Position numbers and translations under genes: made by a program. Positions 1 through 14,717 of a stretch of DNA of 64,000 nt are shown piece by piece (position 1 is the first letter of the stretch; each line of letters starts with the position of its first letter). A model generated the notes under the pieces. It did not search any database. It saw only the letters and a program-made list of their open reading frames with translations, and was not told the origin of the DNA. The DNA is from Toxoplasma gondii ME49 (Eukaryota; Apicomplexa; Conoidasida; Eucoccidiorida; Sarcocystidae): assembly GCF_000006565.2 (NCBI RefSeq), contig NC_031473.1, forward strand, positions 2,254,817 through 2,318,816, read 5' to 3'.

Positions 1-3000
1 TGAGCAGCTGGTTTTCGATGTGAAAGCAGCAGCTGCGTGGACTCTGCTCCACGAAGAATTCATTTGTCATCTGCGGCGCTTCTCCGACGATCTGCGCGCC
101 CTCCACTCGAAGGGCCTCGCCGTCGCCTCAGAAGTCTCCTCTGTCTCTGCTGGCTCCACGAAGCCTGAGGGTGTAGGGACTGCTCTGTCGCGTTCGCTGA
201 CGTCTTTTCTCTCGCTGTGTTTAGCCGAGGCGAACCAGGCAGACCGGCTAGCGACGCGACTCAAGGCAGAGGCGACGACGCCTGTGGAGGCGGTGCTGGA
301 AAAGACACAGAGTCCGCAGGCTGAGCAGGAAAACGAAGACGCAAACACTCCCAGAGCAACTGGGCAGACGCCCACGGGATCAGGTGTACAGACAGCCGGA
401 GTCGCTGGTGAGGTAGCCGCGACTGCCGAGGTGCAGAAAGCTGCGAAGAAACTTCAACTCGCCCACGAGGAACTGAAGGTGAGGCCGAAGTTTTCATTAA
501 GACGCTTGCGAATCCGTTGAGTACGCTGGCGGATTGTCATCTGCGTCTCCTTCCGGGGCGACAGGTACCTGTCCTGGTTCGCGTCTGCATACGCCTGTGT
601 CTAGGTAGAGGTCGACTTGTGTCTCTCTTTCGAGCCTTCCAGAATTCTCTTTTTTCTGCGTGTGTCGCCTTTTGCACCTGTCTCTCTGGTTCGGTCATGT
701 CTCCATCTGTTTCTCCGTCAAGGTCGACATACGCCCCATGAGCTCACTGTCTCGATCGGTCTACATGTTTTGTGTGTTGATGTCTTTGTCTCTCTCGAAG
801 TCTGGACGCTCCGACATCTCCCCACATGCGTCTGTCAGTCTCCCTCTGTCTGTGTCTCGGTGAACGTCTGTACATCGGTCTGCATCGGTCTCGACGTATT
901 AGTGTCGATCTATATCTTTGTGCTTGTCTCTGAACTTTTGCCTTTCGCCGCGGCGCCGCGGGAGGTCCTGACGCGTCTGAGGCCTCAGTGTCTCTCTCCG
1001 TGTTTCTCCAGAAATCGGAGGATAGTCTGAAGGAGCTCGTCAGTCTCTTCGGTTCCTCTGTCGCGCCCCGCCTCCTTCAAAAGGCTGAAGAACGCGTGGA
1101 TCGCGCGAAACGACTGCATGCAACAGCCGAGGCGGACTACCGCAGTGTGGTACACGCAAACGCCCGTCCTGAAGTCACCGGACGAGAAGAGACTCCTAAG
1201 GCTCGCCTGCTGGCTCCGCAGAAGCGACAGGAGTGAGGCGTTTCGCTCAAAAGAAGAAAACGAAATCGATGCGTTCGTGGAGTACTCGAATCTTTCGCAG
1301 AAACGCCGGTGCTCAGGTGCAGGTTCTTGCCCACAGCGAAGCCGACTCGGCGTCGTGTCTTCCCTGTGCCTTTTTATCAAACGCAGACAGGACTGGACTG
1401 TGGGGTGAAGACAGTGGCAGAAAAAAAAGTAGAGGATCATGCGAAGAAAGCCGATAGAAACGGGAGAACAGGAGATAGAAAGAGAAGGAGAAAGGCGATG
1501 CGCACGGCAAGGTCTTCGTTTGCAGTTGGTACTTTCCTCGTTTTGATAACTTCCACGTTTCACTCGAGAGGTGCATCTCAGTGTTCATCTGTCTGTTTGT
1601 CTGGCCCCACACTGCCAACTGCGTACCAAGCGGTTCGGGTGTACATACTCCCTGATTACCACCTGCGTTCTCTTGCTTTCAGTCCCTGCTCATGGCTGGT
1701 GTCTCTCGTCCACGCTCGTCCCTCCGACGCGTTGGGAGGTTTCGTCGTCGCGGCAAACGCGGGAGAGAAGCGAGCCATCGTCTTTTCTTCTTCGCTCGGT
1801 ACTGCCTGTGTTCTCGCTCTTCGCGCCTCAGCTACGGTGAGAAGAAGTCGGAGAACTTTGTCTTTTTCTATAGTTGTTGGGAAGCGACATTCTTCTACGG
1901 CTGTCTCCACCAGATTCTCTCTCCCGAGATGTTCTCTTGCACGCACGGTCAAAACGTGTAGCGGTGAAGCGCAAAGATCTTTCACCCTTTCCCCCTTTTC
2001 CCCCTTCCCCTCTTCTCTTTGAGCCATTTCACAGGGATGCTTTTCGATGCACGAACGCGCAAGCCGGCATTTACCGTGCATCTTTGAGCATGTATGAAAA
2101 TCCGCGCGTCTGCCTGCGATGCTATTTAGAGACGCCGGTGCCGTATAACAAACGTATCCGAGTCCACTGTCTGCATGCAGTTACATCGCCATCTCAGGGT
2201 CGGTCTGTGGGTCCAGAGATCCATACGCGAGGCCATGCCCACTGAATGTGGAAAGGTGAATGCCCGCGCAACACACACGAGGAAATGAGCTGAAGAGGCT
2301 GGTTCTGTGAGTGGAGACAGCGATAGGTTTCTCTGTCTCGACCTGTCGACAACTGGATGTGTGTGTCTCGTTCTGCGGCTTTCTGCTTCTGAGTCGCGAC
2401 ATCCTTTTCGGCATCTGTCCACCCTCTCGTTCGCTCGACGGGATGTACGTTCTTCTTTCCAGTGCCTCCTCGACAGCACTCGCGAGAGCATTCTAGGGCG
2501 TCTGCCTTTTGTGAAGAAAACCGACGAGGCGTCGCGCGAGACGGTCATCGTGGCCAATTTGAAGAACCTCCCTGCAGAAGTTTCGCGGCCTCTGCTCTCC
2601 ACGGAGGTCGAAAACTGCATGCGGCGCTGCGTCGACTTGTCTCTCCTTGAAGATGGGAAGCCGAACGGCACTCTTGAGACCACAGATGAGGCAGGTAACA
2701 AAGCGAAGACTTTTCTTCCTTGAATAGACTCTCGCGGGCAATCACCTGGCGCTTTCAAGGTCGGAATGGTGCCGTCGTGGGGTTCCCTTGTTCTATTTTT
2801 CTGTCTTGTTCTCTTTTTCTCTCTTGTTCTCTTTTTCTCTTTTCTTTTCTCTCGCTCTCTCGTCGCTTGCTTGCTCGCAGATCTCTTCTGGTTGATTTCG
2901 CATCCGACCAACGAGCTTGCTGACGCTGTCTGCTCGTTTTTCTGCAGGCATTCTGACGCTGAAGAATCTCTTGAAGCAGAGGGAGAAGGAGCTCGAGAGC

Positions 3001-6000
3001 GAGAAGGAGCAGCGGCGCGCGCTGCAGCGGGAGCGGGACGCACTCGAGGAGACGGCTCATGCACTCCGCATTCGGGAGGCCTCTCGCGCGAACGAGTCTG
3101 AGCATCTGAAGAAGGAGGTGGACCGCCTTCGCGGCTTGCTGGCCACCAGCTCGCAGCGAGGCCTGGGAGGAAAGACCGTGAGAGAGGAAGGCGCTTTTCT
3201 AGAAGACGAAAAGAGAAGAAAGCTGGAGCTCGAACCCTGTGCGACACGAGACGAAGTGCCGACGCAGGGGGGGGGCAGAGGGGAGCTGTGGAGCACAGTA
3301 GATGAGGAGCTCGACAGCGAGTCCCGAGAGAGGGGAGAGATACTTCCCTTCTCTCGGTCGCAGTCGCGGCATCCACATCTCCCCGAAGACTCGACATTGC
3401 CGTGCTTCTCATCGACATCAGGACGCGGACGGGGAACCGAGAGCGACGCGACTTCTCCCGTCTTGCCGACTTCCTCTGGCGCGCGTACGAACGCCCGACC
3501 CGCCGCCACAGGCGCGAGAAAAGAGGATGGGCAACTCAGTGGCGAGGCGTCCATGCCTCGTGAGGCTCTGGACGCGCAGTTGGGATGGCTGAGGAACCAA
3601 CTCATGTACGAGGCCTACCTCGTTTCTCTGCGGCGCCTTCCCCTGCCGCTGCTGCTCTACCACCTGTCGCCGGTCGGCGCGCGCGCTGCGCGCCGACCGG
3701 CGAGTGCTGTCGGAGACACTCGGAGACTGGCTCCTGCGAACTGTCTCCAGCGTTCGGAGACGCCAGGGTCTCCGCCGCGCCCCAGTGCGGGGTCGACGTC
3801 TCCGCCTGCGCTGAATCTCCCTGCGCGGCGACATCCCGCCTCTGGCGGCTCGAGCGGCCGCGGCGGCTCGGCCGCGTTTTTCTGTCCGGCTGTTGCGCCC
3901 ACCCAAGGCGACGCAGAAGCGTCTTTCTCGCTCTCTTGGGAGAGCCGGCGTTTCCCCAACTTCCTCGTGTCTCTTGTGGAGGGCCTCGCAGCCGCTGCGC
4001 TCCCGCGTGCTCTCTACGAGTGCTGCAGGGTGGCAGCTGTCTCCGTTCTGGGAGAAGAGCGTCGGGGCGCGCTGGCGTTCGGAGGACGCGACGGCTTTGC
4101 GCGGGAGGTATCACACCGCATGTCCCTTCTCCAGGTGCAGCGAGACCGAGAAAAGCGCCAGAGACGCGAGAGAGTCGCGAAGGACTCGACCGAGTTCTCG
4201 GAGGAAGACCTGCAGATGCTCGCCTACGAGCTCCTCCTCCTCTGCGCCCACTTGCACAGTCAGTACGCAGCCTTTGCGGCTCTGGTCGCGGAGGCAGACG
4301 CCGAGGGTGTGCGGGAGGGAAGCGAAGAATCCCCAAACGAGGCGCAGAAGAAGACAGAAACCCAGAGCGCTTCGGCCCGACACTCCGGCGAGGCGATCGC
4401 CGAGAAGGCGAGCAGAGAGAGGGAATGCGAGGCTGAGGTGGACGCGCTTCTCGACAAGACTGGGGCGGCGGCGCCTTCGAGGCGGCGCCGCACCCTGCTG
4501 GCGAGGCGCCTCAGTGCAAAGCGACAGGAGAGGCGAGCACCCGAGCGGCCTGAAGAAGAGATGACTGGGAAGGAAGCAGAAGACGCTTCGAAGTCTGAGA
4601 AGAGTCGAAGAGGCACAACGCGGAAGAGCGGCGGCCTTCTCTTCTTCTCACGGGGCGCCTCGGGTCTCCTCACCCGGCCAACTGCGCCGGGGACTGAACG
4701 GGAGGCGCAGGCGATGGCTGCTGAGCGGGTGGGAGGCAATTGCAGCAGAGACGAGGCGACATTTGGCGAGAAGGCAGGAGGCTTCTCTCCTTCTCCGCGT
4801 TCTCCCCGCCGCCTAGCGCAGGAGGACCAGCGGAAGGGAGAGGATCCGGCGAGCGACGGCCTCGCGCCCTTCGGTGTCTCCGTGGAGGCCTGGCTCCGCC
4901 GGACCGGAGTGGTGCCTGAAGCCAGGGACGCAAGCGCGGCGTCTTGGCGAGAGGAAGGCCTCAGTCGCGGGAAGAGAACGGCGACGCTGTCCAGATGGAT
5001 TGCGCCGGATCCGCCGCTCCTGCACGCCAACGTGAAGCTGCTGCGTCAACTGCTGGTGCTCTCCAGAATTGCGTTTCAAATTCCAAGCAGCAGCAGCAAC
5101 ATTCTGCTGCGACTCCTCGTCCCCGCAGCAGACTGTCTCTGGGCTGCAGGCAGCCGCAACTGTCTCCACCCTTGCGACCTTCGCTTCCGCGTCGCGCGCC
5201 TCACCGAGGCCTGGCAGGTGAGTGCAGGCGAGAGAACAAAGGCGAAGCGAAGAAGAAGGACAGAGAAGACAAGCAGCAACAGACGGCACAGACAGCGGAG
5301 AGGACCGGCGAGGAGAGCATGGAAGGGGAGAAGAAGAACGACGGGAAGGAAAGAAGAGGGAGAACAACGCATGGAGAGAACTTTCCCGTGGGGGAGAAGC
5401 TTCTACGAGCTCCTGATGTTGCCCCATTGGAAATCTGTGGAGTTTTGAGGGGGACTGGAAAGGCGAGCGTTCGCAAGAAAAGTTGGCAGATGAGAAAAGA
5501 GAAGGAACAACTTCGTTCCACCTTTGAGAAATGTCTTGCTTTCCCCAGAGCGTGATTTGCCGCTCTTGACATTTTTCTCCGCCTTTTCTCTTTCTCTCAT
5601 GACTTCTCTTATCTCCCTGTCTCTCGACGTCCCCTGCTGAGGCACCCCAGGGAGACCGCTATCTGTGCAACTGCAGTGCTATTCGAGGTCTGTTTTTATG
5701 TTCCGTTTGCGCTTTTCTGTCAGATGGCGGCAGCGCCCGCGTCGGCGGCCTCGCTGGTCTCTCCCAAGGACATCGCGAGGAGGCCGCTGCGGAAGCCAGA
5801 GACATCTGTGACCTTTGTGCATCCGAAGAAGAGACGAGACCAGCTGCTGCGCTTTGGAGGGAAGAAACTGAAAGAGGAGGAGTCTCAGCCTGTCTCCGAC
5901 ACCCGCCATGTATCGTTCCTGTCTCCTGGGGCTCGACAGACAAACAGAGACAGCTGCAGCGTGACCTCGCTCTCCTCCGCACGCTCAGGCGAGCAGGTGG

Positions 6001-9000
6001 GAGCGTGTGAAAGCGAGAAGGAGAAGACGGACGAGAAGAAGGAGAAAAAGGAGAAGAAGCCGGGGCTGAAGAGCGCGCTGAAGCGCTTTAATGCACAGAC
6101 GACGAAGAACGCGTTGAGCGTGATGGTCGGCCCGCAGGGGCATCTGCTGTGGGGCGCGCAGGAGAAGAAGTTACGCGGAGTCACGGAGACAAATCCGGCG
6201 ACCCGCGGCCTGTCCTGCCCTCACGACTTGCCGCCTGTCCAGGGAGGCTTCACGCTGTGGGGCGACAAAAAAAGCGAAGAGGGTGAGAAGGACGCGCGAA
6301 GGCAAAGTGGGGACCATTCGAGTCTTGGTGGGGTGTGTGAGTCGAAGAAAGGGTCTTGTCGCGACGGAAAACCTACGACCTTTTTGAAGCGTTTTTCGCC
6401 ATCGTGTCTCGCGTTCGACCCCGTCTATAAGGCATTCGTCAAGCGACAGCTGCAGCTGCTCCACATGGCGACTCTTTTGCGATTTACGCGGTTCTTCCGC
6501 TTCTTCTTTGGAGAGGCTCTCAGCCGCCGGGTCGCGGACCTCGCCCCCGAGCTTCTGCCCACACACCACAGAGACTCCAAAAGCTCCGAGGTCGCGTTTC
6601 CTTCGCTCTCTGCCTCGCCGGCGCCGGGCGCCAGCTTCGAGGCCGGAGGAGGCCCTCTAGGCTCGGCGCGAAGGGCAACGCCCCTGCACCCGCCAGTCTC
6701 TGGGACCTTCTTCTCGTCTCTCGCCCAGAGTCTTCGGCAACGGACGCGACCGGCGCGCTTCGGACCTCGCGGTCCCGAACCAGGGGAGGAGCTCCATGGG
6801 GACAACGAGACGGCATTCTTCAGTGAGCCATTTTTCTCTTCCTACCGAGCCCCGCCACCCTTCTCTGCGCTGTACACTCGAACAGAAGGCAGCGACGAGA
6901 GAGCTGCACTTCTCTACTTCATTCTGTGTTTGCTGTGTCACGAGGCCGCTCCAGAGGCGCCATTCTGGGCGTACGGTGGAGACGGCGTCGTGAGCGCGGA
7001 GACAGAAGGGCCAGCTGCATGTCCCCGGCCTCCGGCGCGGCTGCTGTTTGCGTTGGAGGACCTCGCCGACGCCACTGCGGCTGCGGCGTCGCTCGACCTT
7101 CTCCCTCTCCGGCAACTCGCCGCCTTCTACCACATTTTCCTTTACCTCTTCGAACTCGATCGTCTCCTCAGCCTCGCAAACGCTGCGGGCGCTTCGCCCT
7201 GCGGCTCGTGGGGCGACCCCACAGTCGACGTCGAGCTTCTTGAGGTGGAAGTCCAGGTCTTGAGCGAGAGGACCCGGGCAGAGTTGAAGAGCGAAGCGAG
7301 GCAGAGGAGACAGGAGAGAGAGGCGAGAGGAGACTGGCACACGGAGGAGAGTCCCGAGGAAGACGAAACTATCTGGGAGCTGCGCTGCACGCACCGGACT
7401 CGAAGCGGTTCCGAAATGCTGCAGAGACTTCTCTTCATGATGACTGCATGCGCAGATCTCGATTCCGCGATACGCATCGCCCTCGCCAGGCGCTGGGAAG
7501 CGAAACAGAGACAGGACACAGGGAGACACGGACAAGGAGACGCCCGCGGAGACGGCGAAAGCGCAGATCACGAAAAAAAGCTCTTTCTGGAAGTGCCAAG
7601 AAGGCCAGGAGGAGAGATGAGCGATGGTGAGAAACGAGGAAAAATGGCTTCGGATTAATTACGATGGGTTTTTAAGGCAATACGAGGGCATTTGTTTCTT
7701 GGATGTGGCTGTCGTTTTCTCGGGGCTTCTTCCAGTGGAGAGCGATTCCGGAAAATGCATGCATGCTTCGCACAGACCTTCGAGGTCGACACCAGCCGAA
7801 TGACCCGTAGAAACGACTCCGCAGAAAAAATAGTGTTTCGTCGGACGTTTCGTCTAGGTTGCTCGTCTTGCGCTCGAATGGCTGCTCCTAAGCCGTTGCG
7901 ATTTTCTCAAGAACTGCGCCCACTCTGTTTTTTGCGCGTTTTCTCTCTCGTTTTCCTTGTCCTTACTTCCTTTTCTCGCTGTCCTCGCTGTCTGTATCTT
8001 CTTCATGTCTCAGCTTCACTTTCCTGTCTGACTTTCTCCTCTCCTCTCATAAGAAGCCCCTCTACATCTTTCGCAGGCTCTTCTCTTGTTCGTCGCCGGT
8101 TTTTTTCCGCGTTTCTTTCTTCTTCTCCCCGTGGCTTTGTTCAAGTCGCCTACCTTCTTCCGTCGCTTCTTTATTTTCTGCTGCGTGTGCTTCCCTCCTC
8201 CTCCGCCTCCTCTTTCCAGGCACAAGTGCGAGCTTCTGCTCAGATTCAGAGTGCAGCGCGATGTTCCTCTCAGACGTGGAGAGAGAGGCGGCGGCGTCAG
8301 GGTCTGGGGCAGCGGCGAAGAGCCGCTTGCGCGCGCCCTCGCGTTTCTTTCGTCGCTCTCGAAGCTCACGCGCGCTGTCTGTTGCAGGGCACCTCGGCCT
8401 TTCTGGAGACTCCGAGGGCGAGGGCGTCTCCGTCAGCGGCGGGAGAGAGACACGAGACGTCGCCAGAGCAGACGACGGGCGCCCTCCGCTGCCCCAGGTC
8501 CGGCTCGCCCGGTCGCAGTCGCGGAGGCTAGGCTCCCGTCGCCGCAAGCAGACAAGCGAGGATCGAGGAGAAGTGGATCCGACGAGAGAGGAGAATTCAC
8601 ACGTTCTTGGGCTGCCTCGCGAGCAGCTGCTGGCGGCCTTCTGGGCCATGGACGTTCCACTGCTCCTTTCGCTTCTTCTGCTTCTCTCCAAGTGCTGTCT
8701 AGACAGCCGAAACGCCTCTGGGCTCCACGTCGACGCGCCCGTCCTCGCGCAGGGCCTCGTCCTCGTCTCCCAGGCTGCGCAGCTCGGCGTCGACCCCACA
8801 GCTGTCTCCACGCGCGAGGAGACGTGGAGACACCGCCGCCGGGAGACAGGCGCGGCAGAGACCAAAGGCGGCGCGAGTGGGCCTTTGCCTGCTGAGCTCT
8901 CGAGGTGCTTCAACTTGAGAAAGGCTGCGCGGGCCGGCGCGGGCCTCTTGCCCCTGTCGCTTCAGTCGCCTGCTCTGCTCCTCGCGGCCTGCGTCTGGCG

Positions 9001-12000
9001 AAACGCCGCAACTGCCTCGTCCCTCGCCAACGTCGACTTGTTCTACGAGGAGACTGGAGACCGAAGACGCAGAGCAGATGGTGCGGAGGCGACAGCGGAG
9101 TCTCTCGAGGCTTTCCACGCGTCCGCCTCGCCATGCATGCAAGACCTCAACCTCCACGCGTCGCCCTGCCCCTCTCGTCTCTCGAGCCACACGTCGACTG
9201 TCTCCCCCGGAGCCGCTCTCGAGCCCCAGCCGGGGGCGGCGGGGCAAGCGGGCTCGGGTGCGGCTGTGGAGCCTCAGGGTGAGAGGGGCACAGTCTCTGC
9301 GGAGGGTGTCTCCGTCCAGAAGAAAACCGACAGTCCGGCTTTGGGACGCGTAGGTTCTTTGGGACTGCCCGAGAGCCGCCAGGCGGAGCTGCTCGGCGAG
9401 CTGCGCGTCGGCGCGAGTGTGGGGCCTGACGGCAAGGCTCTGGCGCCGACGGGCGCTGCTTCTGACGAGGCCTTCGCCCCGATCGGCCCCGAGGTCGTCG
9501 AGGCTGTCGCCGAGATCCTCTGCGCCTTCCCCACCTTCTTGAAAAAGCCTTTCGCGGAATCAGCGGAAGCCGAGCCGCCTGCGCTCGTCCTCGCGGCGGC
9601 CGCTGCCGGCATCCGGAGTGGCGCTACGACTCCGGTGCCGTCTCCGGCTCTTGATCTCAACGCGTCCGAAAGGCCGGAGGCTGACGCGGAGGGCGCGGGG
9701 CGGGGGTCCGAGCGCGGCGAGACGCTGCGGGGCGCGGAGGAGGGCGACGGGTCGTCCGGCGAGAAGAAGGAAATCCGAGATCGAGGAGGAAAGACGCCCA
9801 GACGCGGATTGTCTCGCAGGAGTCTCTTCGGCGGCTCAGGCGGCTCCAGCAGCCTCTCGGGCCTCCGCGCGCCGCCCGAAGAGGCCGCGCAGAAGGGCCT
9901 GGAGTCCCCGCGAGCGCCACCGCCGTCTCCCTCTCCCGAGGACCCACAGAAGGTGTCCCGGAGCCGGTCGGTTCTGCTTCTCGCCAGGAACCGCCGCAAG
10001 TCCGCCGCGCCCCACGCCGGTGGCGCCCAAGGGGCCGGTAGGCGCGCGGGGCCCGAGCCGCGGACGCCCAGGGCCCAGGGGGCCGTGGCAGGTGGGGCGA
10101 CCAGGCAGGAGGAGCCCGCGGCGGAGGACTGGGCGCTGCACAGGAAACGCGCGCTCCGGCTCGTGGAGGAGACGCCGCTCAGGTGGTTTGCAGTGGTTTA
10201 CGAAGCGCCGGAGCGCGTTCAGGCCGAGAGCCGTTTTGCCGCGCAGCTTGCGGGGCGGGCGGCGGAGGACGAGGGATGCGCCGGAGAAGCAGCGAGGCTC
10301 TGTTTCTTCGACGAGCCAGTGGAGCGGCGAAATTTCATGCATGAGCTAAAGAATGCCGGCTGGTTCGGAGGCGATTGGTGGACGGTCAGCGAGACGCGTC
10401 TCCGTCAGTGGGGACACAGAGACAGTGCTTGGAGCCAAGGTGAGAAGTGAGGCAAGACGCGAGCTGGAGACGTTTTTCTTTTTCCTCCGTCACGCGCGTT
10501 GGATTCAATTGTCTCTCCATGCTTTGCTCGTCTGTAAGGCCGTTCGCTGCCCCAGTCTTTCAGCAATCAATGGATACCCCTCCCCCCAAACCGCCGCCCA
10601 GCATGTGTGTGCAGTGTGTACCCTTCGCTGCGCCTGGAGGCGGCTGTCCTCTGGTCGTCGTGGCGTCTTGCTCACCTGCTCTTGCAGGGTCTCTCTCGTC
10701 TTTTTTTTTCTCTGGTGCGTGTGTCTGCAGCTCTTCGGCGGTCCGCGTCCAGCCGACAGTTCTTCTTCCTTTCGCCGGCTCTCCCATCCCGCGTGGAGCT
10801 TCAGCAGGAGGAGGCCGCCGCGAGCCAGCTGCTGACGTTGTTTTTCCTTCTGCTGCTGCAGAACCAGCTCCAGGACTACCGGCGTTTCTTCGAGCCTGCA
10901 TCGCTTGCGCATGCGCTCGGTCTCTGGCGAAGCCTGGTTCGTTTACTGCTGCAGCTTGTCCAGCAACGCTCCCTCTCCACCCCTTCCGAGGCTATCACCG
11001 ATCCAGGCTGTCCAGCTTGCCCGACCTCCTTCACGGGCACCGTGATCCCGGGGGGTCTCCGCGCCCCCGCGGGAGTCCCCGCGGGCGCGTCCGTTGAGGC
11101 CGAGGAGGCTCGGCGCGCCCTGGCGCCGGGTGTGTGTGGGAGGACTTTCTGGGCCGGTTCGGCAGGCGGAGGACCGTTTTTCGAGCAGTGCGAGACGCAG
11201 GCGGTGCTCTTGGATTGGAGACACTTGGAGGAAGGAGACTTGGCGCTCTGGCAGGCGTCGGTCGAGCAGCGTTTCGCGGCGCTGCTTCAGATCTCTCGAG
11301 AGCGTGGAAAGTCCTTCATCGCTCGAGGCGAACGCTGTAGCCATGACGAAGCGACTGGGGGGAGAACGAGTTTCCGCGAGAGTTCAAGGCGCCGGGATCG
11401 GGAAGGACGCGAGAGAGAGAGAGACGAGGGCGACCCCTCGGTCAACCAGACTTCTGGCTCTGGCGACGCCCGTCACTCTCGCCTCTTGCCCTTCTTCTCT
11501 CCTTCTCCCGGTCTCCGCTCGCGCTTCGCGTTGCCCTTCTTCTCTCCTGGGGGGCTGGGGCGTCGCGCGACAGGCGAGGCAGGCTCTTCGTTCCTTGACT
11601 GCTCCGAGGAGTTGCACTGCGACGACGAGAACATGCTGCGTCTGTCGCTGGCGCTGAGCGGTCCTTCGATTCTTGAAGACTCGCTCAGGTGCTTCATCTA
11701 CCAGTCCCTCACGAGTGCCGCGGGCAGAGAGTTCCGCGGAGCGTTTGTGGCTCTCGAGGCGGACCGCGAGGCCCAGAGGGAAGGACGGGGGTACTCGGAG
11801 CGAACAAGGCAGTGGAAGAGAACCACGGATTCGCCAGTCCCCGCTGACCTCCTGCGCCTCTGCGAGCAGGAGCAGGACGCTCTTCTTGACCAGGTTGTGG
11901 CGAGTCTACGTGGATTCCTCTCCCATGTGAGGGAGGAGCTGCTGCTCTACAGCCCAGTATTTGCACCCCACCTCCCGCTGAGAAACGAATTCTCTTTTCT

Positions 12001-14674
12001 GATTCTCTCTGCGGCGCGGCTTCTCGTCGCCGCGCTCCTCGCCGAAGTCTTCAGAACGGCTGTCTGGGCGGGCACTGGGGGGGAGGTCGAGCTTCTGCCG
12101 GCCAAAGGCGGCGCCGAGCTTTTGGAGGTTCTCGGCGAGTTCGAGAAACTCTGCAAAGAGGTGAGGACGCGTGATGCTTTTCAGCGGGAGAGCCAAACAA
12201 GGCGTTCTCACTGCTTCTCGCTGCAAACGCGTGAGGAGCTACCCCAGAGACGCAGCGGGAGGAGAAAGAGTGGACTGCACGGTGGTGTCTTCACTTTCTT
12301 CAATACCGCTTCGAAAGAAAGCGCCCGAACGAAACGAGATAACTCTAATAACGTTGGTCCTAAAAGATTATACGGACGCGTCTGTATCCGACTCGTTTCC
12401 TATGCAACATAGGCGAGACAAGGAAGTTTGGAGTTGAAAAGGCACTTCAGATCTTTTTCGAGAACCGTCTCGTGGAAGGCTCTGGGACCCATCCGACGGG
12501 GGCTCGAGACGCATGCGTTTTCTTCCCTCTGCATGCTCTCTTTTGCACGTTCTCTGTTTCGTTTCTCTGCGACCTGCTGCCTGGTCTTCAGCTGTATATC
12601 ATCAGCATGCCTTCCCCTCCTTTGGCGTTCTGATTCCTAGAGCCTCTAGAAAGTCTAAGTCGACGGCAATCGCTGGTGACTTCTTCGGATGCCCACGTTG
12701 ATAGAAAACTCCACACCAGGCGACTTTTACGTCGCTGAAGACAATCAGAACTCCGTAGCTTTAGGCTCTGGGTGATCTTCTCGTCGCCGTAGGCTCTGGA
12801 TGAGCTACTGGAGGTATCTGTTTTCTCTCTGTCATCGGCACCTGCTTTCAGCTCTCCTTCGTCTCCCCTCTCTCCTTCCTCTCTCGTCGGTCTTTCTCTC
12901 TGTTGTCTCTCGTTCATTTTCTTTCTTCTTCACATTTCTTTTTCAGGTCACGTTGAGCCGAGTCTCGGCGCTTCAGCCGCTAGCCATCCCGCCGCTGCTG
13001 CCTCCAATGGCTCCTGCCTTTCTGTCTTCCGTGTCTGTTCGGCTCGACGCGGTCTCCTCAATGCTTCGCTCTTTCCTGGAGAGAGACTCGTTGGTTCCCG
13101 TAGACCCTCCCCACAGCAGCTACAGCGAAAAGGCCGCGGACTGCTGGCATGTCGTCTGCAACCTCGCGGCTGCTGTCTTGGAGACTCCGGCGCCTATCAG
13201 CTGGTAAGGCCGCGACGCTCCGTGCGAGGAGGCCTCGCAGAACGCACAAGCACAAGAAGCTGGAGGAGGAGACTGTGAACGCTCAGGAGAAGAGGGAACG
13301 CGGCAGGCGGCGACGAGCGGCGGAGCGAAGAGAGGAAAAAACGGAGAAGCAGACGAGACCGAGAAAGGAGTCGAGGAAGGGAGACGAACAGCGACGGGGG
13401 CGGGGGGGGGGGGGGGACAAAGGAAAGTACATCTGCGAAGGAAGGTCCACTGCATGCGTCAGAGGGGCAGGGCGTGAGGCTGCAGGTGACCTCGCCTGGA
13501 ACGTCGAGGATTCACAGAGCTCGAACGTCTGCGCATGCAGAGCTGAAGAGACACTGCGAACCGAGTCCCCGCCATTGTGTGTATCGTGTGAAGTCAGTTG
13601 TCAGTACATGTCTGTGCCTCTGGGGTTTCGCGAGAAGAAAAATCGAGAAATGTTAATCACGATAGCAGTGCAGTTGGTCCTCCTGCTGCGATTGGCCGCT
13701 CGCTGAACGGCAGCAAACATGCATCCGTCACTTGTGTTGCACAGGCAGGAAAAACGCGCGACAATTCAGGTCCGCGGCCGCCCCAGGTTTCTGTGTTGGC
13801 CGCGTAACCGAGGCTTTTCCGCGTCCTCGCTTCGGTGTCCGCTCCGCAGAAAAGGCGCTCGACATACGCTCTACTTTTCGAATCTCGGTTCTCCTCGCAG
13901 TCGCCGCTCTGGTCGGCTGTCCAGCAGTGTCTAGACTCCACTTGGGTCTGCATGCATGCGGCGCGAGCTGGGGAGGCCAAGGTGTGTGCCTCCGCTTCAG
14001 GGCATGCTTCTCTGGTTTTTGAAACATCCGCGTTTGTTTCGTCCGCTGGCTTCGCAGGATTCTGCCCCCCTTCCTCAAGTTCCTGCACTCCTTCTTCGTC
14101 GCGTTTTCTTCCTTCTGTGCGTTGTCGCCGTCGGCGGCAGAAGAAGGAACGTCTGCGGCGCTTCTGCTTCCTCTCCTCGCTCTCGAGCAGCGACAGCTGA
14201 AGAACTTCTTGTCTCTGCTGTCCGCCGAGGGTCGCAAGGCTCTGAAGGTCGACGCCGCTCTGCAGTCCGCGGCGATGCTCGCCTTGGCGCAGATGAGTGA
14301 CGCCGAGGGATCCAAAAAGAAGAGGGCCGCTCTCACGTAAGAAAGCACCCGAGGAAGAACGAAGAGCTCACGAGAAACAGGACCAGTTCGTCTTCCGTCA
14401 AGGGAGAGAAAGGGCAACACAGCCACACAGTCTCCGCAGCTTGCGACATACATACGCACAGACATGCACTGTGTTTGCCAGTCTGCATAAACAGATGTGC
14501 TCGTGAATATACATGTATACCTGTATATGCGCATGCATACGCATATGAGAAATGTGAGTGGAGGAACGTGGAGCTGTGGCGACAGATCTGAATACCCATC
14601 GGCTTCGAGGAGCCAGACCGGAGGAAGAGACCAAGACGGATTCAGTCCAGGCTTTCGTATTCACATTTGCACAT

Positions 14675-14717
<43 letters not shown>

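Noticed and set aside
2126..3418. Minus-strand 430-codon frame
   Set aside because: It is the shadow of Glu/Arg-rich coding sequence and a pyrimidine-rich intron of the UNC13-like gene. It has no signals of its own.
7692..8531. Plus-strand 279-codon frame in the intron before the 8220 exon
   Set aside because: It is Ser/Phe/Leu-rich sequence from a pyrimidine-rich intron, and it overlaps a phase-matched exon in another frame.
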